From Candidatus Lernaella stagnicola (GTDB lineage: Bacteria > Lernaellota > Lernaellaia > Lernaellales > Lernaellaceae): DNA of 64,000 bases. Location: positions 186,001 to 250,000 of the forward strand of contig JAVCCK010000027.1 in NCBI GenBank assembly GCA_030765525.1, read 5' to 3'. The translations under genes and the position numbers were made by a program. The notes beneath the pieces are model-generated. The model saw only the letters and a list, made by a program, of their open reading frames with translations, searched no databases and was not told where the DNA came from. This document shows positions 51,554 through 57,870 of this stretch, one piece after another. How positions within the stretch are numbered: the first letter of the stretch is position 1; every line of letters begins with the position of its first letter.

Positions 51554-54097
51554 CTAACCGCCGCAACTGCCGTTGCTGTCGCTCTTCTCCACTTCTCGGA
51601 CCCCCGGTGAATCGTCGTCGGGCGTGGGTACCGACCCGCCGTCATCATCATCGTCGTTATCGTCGTCATCGTCGCTGGTGTCGTCGTCGGACGTGGTGTC
51701 GTCGTCAGACGTGTCGTCGTCGTCGGTCGCGGTGTCGTCGTCGGTGGTGTCATCGTTGTCGTCGTCGGTGGTGTCATCGTTGTCGTCATTGTCGTCGTCG
51801 GTGGTGTCATCGTTGTCGTCATTGTCGTCATTGTCGTCGTCATCATCGTTATCGTCGTTGTTATCATTGTCGTCGTTGTTGTCGTCATTGTCGTTGTCAT
51901 CGTCGTCGTCATCGTCGTCGCCGGGCAGGCAGATATCGAGATTCTCGTCGCAATCTTCCCATATTTCGCAAGGATCACCGGCGTGAAGGTTGCAGTTGCC
52001 GTTGAAACACTTGTCGTCACCGTTACAGAACAGCCCGTCGCCGCACTCGGTGAGGTTGGGCGCAAACTGGTCCGGCGGGCAATAACCCGAGATGCCGGTA
52101 CAGTATTCGCCGAGATCGCATTCACCCGCGGCGCCGCGACATACCACACCGCTGCCGACAATTTGATCGGCCGGGCAGTTGACTGAACCGGCGCAGGTTT
52201 CCTCGATGTCGCACAAGCCTAAAGCCCCGCGGCAAACGTAACTGGCCGGACGATACTGATCGCTCGGGCAATTCGCGGTCCCATTACATAGTTCGGGCAA
52301 ATCGCACTCGCCCGCCGAGGCTCGACAAAGCGTGATCAGCGGTTTGAATTGATCGGCGGGGCACAGAGGCGAACCGCCGGTGCAGGCTTCGGCCAGATCG
52401 CAGTCGCCGGCCGCCCCGCGGCACGGGAATCCGTTGGTCCGGTATTGATCCGCCGGGCAGTAGGCCGAACCGCCGGTGCAGTTTTCGGTAATGTCGCAGA
52501 TACCGGTCGCGCTGCGGCAGGTGACGCTACTGGGACGATATTGGTTGGTCGGACACCAGGCTGACTCGCCGGTGCAATTCTCGGCGACGTCGCATTCGCC
52601 CGCGGTTGCCCGGCACTGGTAGCTGGAGGGCAAATAACATCCGGAGAAGCAGCAATCGCCGCTGGAGCACTCGGTCGCGTCGCTGCCGTCGCAGTCTTCG
52701 TCGATGCCGTTACAAGGGATGTCCTCCGGCAATGTATAGGTGATCGACAAGGTCGGGTAGTGATCGTTCTCGAAGGAATCGAAGAAGAGATAATCGTCCT
52801 CGTCGGGCCCGGGCAACGACGAACGATACTCGTTGGTCACCATGAATCCGCGGCTGGAATACCAACCGCTGACTTCGTCCGACCACTGCTGCACGATCCC
52901 CGCCACGTCGAAGCTTCGGTCGAAATAGCCGCCGTCGTAAATGACATCGGAGGCTTGGTACGCGGTGTAGTACGTCAGGCAGTGATTGCTCCACGTCGTG
53001 CTGCAGCACGAATAATCACAAGCAACCTGGTTGACGTAAACCTCGGTGGAGTCCGTTTGATCAATCGTGTTGATCCACACCTCGAAGTTGGCGATGTTGA
53101 TGGTGCTGCCCGGGCAGATGCCGTCCTGGCCGATTAAGTCGTAGGGCCACGAAAGCAGGCCGATCATGTAGCCGTCTTCTTCCCACAATCCGCGATCGAG
53201 GCCGACGGCGATGTTGCTGTCGTAACAAAAATTCGTCGTATCCAGATTCATCGACAGCCACGTGTCGCAACTAGCCTTCGAGTCACTCGTGGCGAATTTG
53301 AATTCCAGGTCCATGACGCCTTCGGCCTCGCCGACCGTTTCGGGAACATCGAAAGTCAACAGATACTCCCCGGTTCCCAAAGGATCGACATGGAGCGCGG
53401 CCTGCGCCACCGGACGCCCGTCTTCCTTCCATACACCGCCGGCTAGAATCAGCACGGTCTCGTTCGCATCGTCGAAGAAGGCAAGCCGCCCACCGCACGC
53501 GTCTTCAGTCGCCGGTGTGACGCCGAGGGTTGGTGAAACCTGCACCACGGCCGCGATTTGCAGCGGGGCGGGCCGATCGCTTAGCCGCCAACGGACCATC
53601 ACTTCGCCGGGCAACACGGCCAGATGCAAATCCGCACCCGGGATCGCCCGCGGGTACGTGAGACGCCGGTTGTCGACGATCGCGCCGCTGCCTAAACCGC
53701 CGACCGCGGCCCAGGTCACCACGTGTTCGTCCTTTTCCAGACGCATCGCCGCGCCCTGCCCGGCGTCGGCCTGAAAATAGGAGCGCAAACTGTTGCGCTC
53801 GTTCTGCCACGCATAGGCGTGACCGTCGATCACCCGTCGGGTGGGCAGCAGGCGCGTATGGATGCTCTGCAGCGTGCCGGTTTCGTCGGCGTAGTGGATC
53901 GGTCGCCCGTGTACATTCATGGTGCGGGTGCCGTCTTGGTTATCGAAGACCTTCCAGTGGATGCCCCGCTGGGCCGTCAATTCCACCGGCGCCGTTTCAT
54001 CATCCGCGGCGGCGGGCTGGGAAGCCAACGAGAACAGGATTGCGCCCAGCGCAAACAAAAAGACCATGCTGATGGCGAAATATTTAGCGGAATGCAT
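51554..54097 (-). CDS. Large secreted protein with DNRLRE-like region, six disintegrin-like repeats and acidic C-terminus
   Basis: The 847-residue protein has a signal peptide (MHSAKYFAIS, AAA site) and a beta-rich N-terminal region (about 30-290). A DNRLRE-like beta domain follows (about 290-480: ATSDSKASCDTWLSMN, FDVAGIVQQW, TLSITYTLP), then a MopE-like CNGIDEDCDGSD motif. Next come six ~32-residue repeats of CRx(A/S)xGxCDxxExCxGxxxxCPxDQ (52045-52617), a Cys-rich piece (LFCNGDDKCFNGNC) and a ~95-residue Asp/Asn/Thr tract. The end reads KSDSNGSCGG. The repeats match the disintegrin Cys pattern of ADAM proteins. It should be an extracellular or surface protein for adhesion. The ATG at 54097 has GGGGG six bases upstream. 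Confidence 0.8.
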   Translation of the reverse strand: MHSAKYFAISMVFLFALGAILFSLASQPAAADDETAPVELTAQRGIHWKVFDNQDGTRTMNVHGRPIHYADETGTLQSIHTRLLPTRRVIDGHAYAWQNERNSLRSYFQADAGQGAAMRLEKDEHVVTWAAVGGLGSGAIVDNRRLTYPRAIPGADLHLAVLPGEVMVRWRLSDRPAPLQIAAVVQVSPTLGVTPATEDACGGRLAFFDDANETVLILAGGVWKEDGRPVAQAALHVDPLGTGEYLLTFDVPETVGEAEGVMDLEFKFATSDSKASCDTWLSMNLDTTNFCYDSNIAVGLDRGLWEEDGYMIGLLSWPYDLIGQDGICPGSTINIANFEVWINTIDQTDSTEVYVNQVACDYSCCSTTWSNHCLTYYTAYQASDVIYDGGYFDRSFDVAGIVQQWSDEVSGWYSSRGFMVTNEYRSSLPGPDEDDYLFFDSFENDHYPTLSITYTLPEDIPCNGIDEDCDGSDATECSSGDCCFSGCYLPSSYQCRATAGECDVAENCTGESAWCPTNQYRPSSVTCRSATGICDITENCTGGSAYCPADQYRTNGFPCRGAAGDCDLAEACTGGSPLCPADQFKPLITLCRASAGECDLPELCNGTANCPSDQYRPASYVCRGALGLCDIEETCAGSVNCPADQIVGSGVVCRGAAGECDLGEYCTGISGYCPPDQFAPNLTECGDGLFCNGDDKCFNGNCNLHAGDPCEIWEDCDENLDICLPGDDDDDDDDNDNDDNNDDNDNNDDNDDDDDNDDNDDNDDTTDDDNDDNDDTTDDDNDDTTDDDTATDDDDTSDDDTTSDDDTSDDDDDNDDDDDGGSVPTPDDDSPGVREVEKSDSNGSCGG
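51641..51920 (-). repeat. Asp/Asn/Thr-rich tract at the C-terminus of the disintegrin-repeat protein
   Basis: About 93 codons dominated by GAC/GAT with AAC/AAT, then DDTTDDD and DDDTSDDD blocks. The Thr- and Ser-containing units (DDDNDDTT) recur, so this is a true short tandem repeat. It is the longest such tract in the window. Confidence 0.9.
52045..52617 (-). repeat. Six tandem disintegrin-like ~32-residue Cys repeats
   Basis: Each unit carries six Cys in the order C-R...G-x-C-D...E-x-C-x-G...C-P-x-D/N-Q, with spacers of 5-6, 4-5 and 5-6. Members begin CRATAGECD, CRSATGICD, CRGAAGDCD, CRASAGECD, CRGALGLCD and CRGAAGECD. A different Cys piece follows. The DNA units are similar but not identical, so this is protein-level repetition. 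Confidence 0.82.
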
Positions 54098-54269
54098 ATC
54101 GTCCCCCAGGGCAAAATGACCATTCAACCAACGTCCGCGCACGGGCAACTCGCCAAAAAACCACTAGGAAGAGTTGTCATAATACATAACGTACGCCGCT
54201 GATGATGCTTTGAGGATACGTGGATCGCGCCGCAGGTGTCAAGCAAAGCGCTCGTATTTCAGGGGCTTT

Positions 54270-54785
54270 TCATTCGAGGCCGGGCAGCAGCCGAACGGTG
54301 ATTCGGCGTGCTTCGTGGTCGATGGTCAGGACCACGTCGGGGATGTTGGGCAACAGCAATTCGCGGTGGCCGTCATGCACCTCGATCACGTCGTTGGCGC
54401 CGGTGGCCAAAAGCGCCCGGACGGTTCCGAGGTTGCGGCCCTGCTCGGTAACGACTTCCATGCCGGCGATCTGATACCAGTAGAATTCGTCATCTTGCAG
54501 GGGTTGGAGATCCGCTTCGGGGGCCAGCAATTCCCCGTTCACGTAAGGTTCGACCGCTTCGATGGAATCGACACCTTCCACCTCGAAGATAAACACATTG
54601 CCTTTGCGGCGGATGTGACGGACGGTCGTCTCAAACGGCGCGCCGTTACGCGGCGCGAGGGTCACGCGTTCCAGAGCGTCGAGGCTTTCGGATTTGCCGC
54701 CGTGGGGATATACGCGAAAAGCACCCTTGAGCCCCTGGGGTTTAGTGATGGTACCCAGCGAAATCAAAGCGGGCGCTTCCTGCAT
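54270..54785 (-). CDS. rimM: 16S rRNA-processing protein RimM
   Basis: The 171-residue protein has the RimM N-terminal beta-barrel (LGTITKPQGLKGAFRVYPHG) and the PRC-barrel C-terminal half (FYWYQIAGMEVVTEQGRNLGTVR, PNIPDVVLTIDHEARRITVRLLPGL). It helps mature the 30S head by binding S19. It is third after rpsP and the KH gene in the leftward ffh-rpsP-khpA-rimM set. The usual next genes trmD and rplS are absent: the gene beyond is an unrelated secreted protein with its own start at 54097. Confidence 0.93.
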   Translation of the reverse strand: MQEAPALISLGTITKPQGLKGAFRVYPHGGKSESLDALERVTLAPRNGAPFETTVRHIRRKGNVFIFEVEGVDSIEAVEPYVNGELLAPEADLQPLQDDEFYWYQIAGMEVVTEQGRNLGTVRALLATGANDVIEVHDGHRELLLPNIPDVVLTIDHEARRITVRLLPGLE

Positions 54786-54791
54786 GCTTCG

Positions 54792-55022
54792 CTACTCGAG
54801 GATTTCGAGAGTAGCCCGCTGGCGCATTTTGGTCGAAGCGGCCGAGAGAATCGTCCGCATAGCGCGAGCCGTGCGGCCGTTTTTGCCGATCACTTTACCG
54901 AGATCTTCTTTAGCGACGCGCAGTTCGATCACCGAGGCCGACTCCCCCGCGACCTCATTGACCTGCACGTTATCCGGGTCATCCACGAGAGATCTAGCGA
55001 TGAACTCGATCAAATCCTTCAT
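54792..55022 (-). CDS. khpA: KH-domain RNA-binding protein (KhpA/YlqC)
   Basis: The 76-residue protein is a single KH domain: [44 protein letters not shown] with the GKNG loop. KhpA binds RNA and, with KhpB, affects cell division and sRNA stability in Firmicutes; in Gram-negative groups the gene often lies between rpsP and rimM, as here. GGGGGG is nine bases upstream of the ATG. Six bases separate it from rimM. Confidence 0.93.
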   Translation of the reverse strand: MKDLIEFIARSLVDDPDNVQVNEVAGESASVIELRVAKEDLGKVIGKNGRTARAMRTILSAASTKMRQRATLEILE

Positions 55023-55072
55023 TTTCTGTATCCCCCCACATGGTGTTTTTCTGGACCAGTACGAGCCGTCGC

Positions 55073-55327
55073 TTAGGCGCCGCTCTTCAGCAAGCCTTTC
55101 TTCTTCAAGAAACTACGCACGGTGTCGGTCGGGATCACACCCTCGCTCAACCAATGCCGCACTTTCTTCTCGTCGAGAATCACTTGGTTTTCTTCCAACT
55201 TGGGATCGTAAGTTCCAACCTGATCTACGAAGCGGCCGTCACGCGGTGATTCCGTCTCCGCGATGACGATTCGATAGAACGGTTTTTTCTTCGCTCCGAA
55301 GCGTGCCAGCCTCATTTTGAGAGCCAT
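55073..55327 (-). CDS. rpsP: 30S ribosomal protein S16
   Basis: The 84-residue protein has the S16 start [20 protein letters not shown], then [13 protein letters not shown] and [22 protein letters not shown]. It binds 16S rRNA in the 30S body. It lies 47 bases after ffh on the same strand; aggaaaggta provides the ribosome site. The short gap before khpA places it in the same operon. Confidence 0.97.
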   Translation of the reverse strand: MALKMRLARFGAKKKPFYRIVIAETESPRDGRFVDQVGTYDPKLEENQVILDEKKVRHWLSEGVIPTDTVRSFLKKKGLLKSGA

Positions 55328-55374
55328 AATCTACCTTTCCTAACAATTTGGTTAATTGTAACAAGCCTCTTGTA

Positions 55375-56832
55375 TCAACGGAAGGGGAATTGGGTTACCG
55401 ATTTCTTTGCCTTCTTACCCTTTTTCCCCTTTTTCCCTTTCTTGCCTTTGGCCTTCTTGCCGGATTTTACCGACCTACCGCCGCCACCGGCCATTCCGCC
55501 CATACCCGGCGGAGTCGGCATTCCGAACATCCCACCGCCGCCTTTGGCCATGGCGCCGATCATCTTTTTCGCCTGCACGTAACGTTTAAGCAGGCCGTTG
55601 ACGTCCTGGATCGACGTGCCCGACCCGCGGGCGATGCGCGCCCGTCGCGTGCCGCTGATGATCTGGTGGTTGCGGCGCTCTTCCCGGGTCATCGAATTGA
55701 TGATCGCAATGACGCGGGCCATTTCCGAATCGTCCAGTTGCATTCCCTTAAGGGCTTTAGCCTGCCCCATGCCCGGCAGCATCCCGATAATCGATTCGAG
55801 ACTGCCCATCTTGGACAATTGCTGCATCTGGTCGCGAAAGTCTTCCAACGTAAACTGGTTCTTGCGCAGCTTCTCTTCCAGCTTCTTGGCTTGCTCCTCG
55901 TCCACTGCGGCTTCGGCGCGCTCGACCAGGGTGAGGATATCGCCCATGTCGAGAATGCGGCCCGCCATGCGGTCGGGGTGGAAGATCTCCAGCGCGTCCA
56001 TTTTTTCGCCGACACCGACCAGCTTGATGGGCTTGCCGGTGACGGCCTTGATCGACAACGCCGCGCCGCCGCGGGCGTCGCCGTCCATTTTCGTCAAGAC
56101 AACGCCGGTGATGTTGAGGCGTTGATTGAACGACTCGGCGACGTTGACCGCGTCCTGACCGGTCATCGCGTCGGCGACGAAGAGGATTTCCGACGGCTGC
56201 ATGGTCTTTTTGATGCGCTCGAGTTCGCCCATCATGTTCTCGTCGATCTGCAGCCGACCGGCGGTATCGATCAGCAGGATATCCTGCCCGCCGGTTTCGG
56301 CCTGGCGGAACGCCTGCGCGCAAATCTCCACGGGGTCCATACTCGGGTCGGAATCGAAAACGGGCGCGCCAACCTGAGCCGCGATCGTCTTTAGCTGCGC
56401 AATCGCGGCCGGGCGGTACACGTCGGCGGGCACCAGGAGCGGCCGGCGTCCCTTTTTCCGCAACAGAACGGCGGTTTTGCCGACCGTCGTCGTTTTACCG
56501 GACCCTTGCAGGCCGACGAACATGACGGGAATCGGCGGTTTGGCCCCCAGTTGCAGTTCGCTGGCCGTGTTGCCCATGAGGGCTACGAGCTCCTCGTGGA
56601 CGATTTTGACGAACACCTGCCCCGGCGTCAGGGAGGTCATCACCTCCTCACCCATGGCGCGGTCCTGCACTTGCTTGAGAAATGTCCGCACGACCTTGAA
56701 GTTGACGTCCGCTTCCAGGAGGCTCATGCGCACTTCTTTTATCGCGTCCTCGATGTTGGACCCGGTCAGCTTGCCTTGGCCGCGTAGGTTTTTGAAAACC
56801 TTTGCGAATTTCTCTTGTAGATTATCGAACAT
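55375..56832 (-). CDS. ffh: Signal recognition particle protein Ffh
   Basis: The 485-residue protein has the N domain (FDNLQEKFAKVFKNLRGQG), the GTPase G domain (GLQGSGKTTT, DTAGRLQIDE, LTKMDGDARGG) and a C-terminal Met-rich M domain (RRARIARGSGTSIQDVN, then the Gly/Met-rich GMPTPPGMGGMAGG region), ending in a Lys/Gly tail. With 4.5S RNA it targets membrane proteins to FtsY. The ATG at 56832 has no clear ribosome site, but the N domain begins there; an upstream in-frame extension is Arg/Pro-rich and not plausible. First gene of the ffh-rpsP-khpA-rimM operon. Confidence 0.95.
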   Translation of the reverse strand: MFDNLQEKFAKVFKNLRGQGKLTGSNIEDAIKEVRMSLLEADVNFKVVRTFLKQVQDRAMGEEVMTSLTPGQVFVKIVHEELVALMGNTASELQLGAKPPIPVMFVGLQGSGKTTTVGKTAVLLRKKGRRPLLVPADVYRPAAIAQLKTIAAQVGAPVFDSDPSMDPVEICAQAFRQAETGGQDILLIDTAGRLQIDENMMGELERIKKTMQPSEILFVADAMTGQDAVNVAESFNQRLNITGVVLTKMDGDARGGAALSIKAVTGKPIKLVGVGEKMDALEIFHPDRMAGRILDMGDILTLVERAEAAVDEEQAKKLEEKLRKNQFTLEDFRDQMQQLSKMGSLESIIGMLPGMGQAKALKGMQLDDSEMARVIAIINSMTREERRNHQIISGTRRARIARGSGTSIQDVNGLLKRYVQAKKMIGAMAKGGGGMFGMPTPPGMGGMAGGGGRSVKSGKKAKGKKGKKGKKGKKAKKSVTQFPFR

Positions 56833-57054
56833 ACTATCTAATGTTGCGACACGCCTTCGCGATTGCAAGTGCTCGCGCCCAAAGCCACCGGCCGGGCGCA
56901 CAATGATCCGTAACCCGCCGGGGCGGGGAAACGGCAAATATAGAGGAACGGCCGCGCATGTCAAGCGTGGTAAGGTCCCATGGCGGAGCGGACCGGTAGG
57001 CCGAATCTCGCGGAAAATGATGATCTTGCCGTGGCTGTACGGTGCGCTAAAATG

Positions 57055-57084
57055 CTTGACAGTCTTTTCGGTAGGCTGCTAGAA
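57055..57084 (+). promoter_or_regulatory. Candidate sigma-70 promoter for the small acidic surface protein
   Basis: A perfect -35 TTGACA (57055-57060) is followed 18 bases later by TAGAAC (57079-57084, four of six matches to TATAAT). It lies 28 bases before the ATG at 57112 in the 280-base gap after the divergent ffh gene. Confidence 0.48.
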
Positions 57085-57111
57085 CCCGCCTAACCGGCGG
57101 TGAGGTTATAC

Positions 57112-57759
57112 ATGGCAAAAAAACAAAGGTTTCTTCTTCTGGTGATGCTGGCTGTCGTGGCGGTGTTTTTCGCCACGTGCGCGATCGACGAAGAGCCCGA
57201 TGAAGAAGACAATACCACGACGATCGACATCAAGGTCTTGCGCGACGACTTTTTCGATCTGGCCGAAGACAAAATCATCGGGCAGGCGAAATTCAGCGAG
57301 AAATCGGGCCAGGTGGGCCGGCGCATCAAGGCACGCGTCCTGATCGAGACCCTGTCGCGATTTCCGGACCAAAAAATCGCCGTTCAACTCGTTCTGCAAA
57401 ACCAAGATGCCGCCGTTTCGGTATACGAGCCGATCCAGTGGGTGCAAGACACGAATGAAGAAAGCGTCGAGTTCGTCATTCCGCTGGTGGAAACTATTCC
57501 CGTGTTGCTCAACTTCCGCTTGCTTGCCTATCAATACACTTTCAACGAGGCCGAGCCCCTCAAAGCCGATGACGATACGGCCGACGACGACACTATTGAC
57601 GACGACGATAACGACGACGACGACGCTGTCGATGACGACACCGGTGGTGATGACGACACAATCGGTGACGATGACACTCCGGCGCCGGATCGTATTTTCG
57701 AAGCTGAGGGGATTTTTACCTTCTTGGTCAACGCCGGACAGCCCGGAACGGGCGACTAG
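57112..57759 (+). CDS. Small exported protein with Asp-rich segment
   Basis: The 215-residue protein has a hydrophobic start (LLLVMLAVVAVFFATCAID) that looks like a lipoprotein signal, though Thr at -1 of the Cys is unusual. A beta-type domain follows, then an Asp-rich segment at about residues 153-188, and a C-terminal part ending in NAGQPGTGD. The ATG at 57112 has GAGG upstream; an in-frame GTG at 57100 is less likely. I do not recognise the folded part. It joins the group of exported proteins with Asp tracts, but the tract lies inside the protein rather than at an end. Confidence 0.65.
   Translation: MAKKQRFLLLVMLAVVAVFFATCAIDEEPDEEDNTTTIDIKVLRDDFFDLAEDKIIGQAKFSEKSGQVGRRIKARVLIETLSRFPDQKIAVQLVLQNQDAAVSVYEPIQWVQDTNEESVEFVIPLVETIPVLLNFRLLAYQYTFNEAEPLKADDDTADDDTIDDDDNDDDDAVDDDTGGDDDTIGDDDTPAPDRIFEAEGIFTFLVNAGQPGTGD
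57568..57675 (+). repeat. Asp-rich tract inside the small exported protein
   Basis: About 36 codons with Asp runs broken by Thr, Ala, Ile and Gly (DDDT units, as in the tract at 51.6 kb) and little Asn. It sits about 28 residues before the protein end. Confidence 0.8.
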
Positions 57760-57870
57760 CGGCTCTCTCGGCAGCGTGAAGGTTCTCGCACGTTTCCTAT
57801 CGCGTGCCACGTCACGTCTGATTCATTTCGCCTGAATTTTATTGATTCATTCGCGCGTCGGTCGGCTCGC

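Noticed and set aside
51641-51920. Direct-repeat array that could look like a CRISPR or minisatellite
   Set aside because: The repeat is a run of Asp/Asn/Thr codons in frame with a secreted protein; there are no unique spacers of constant length and no cas genes.
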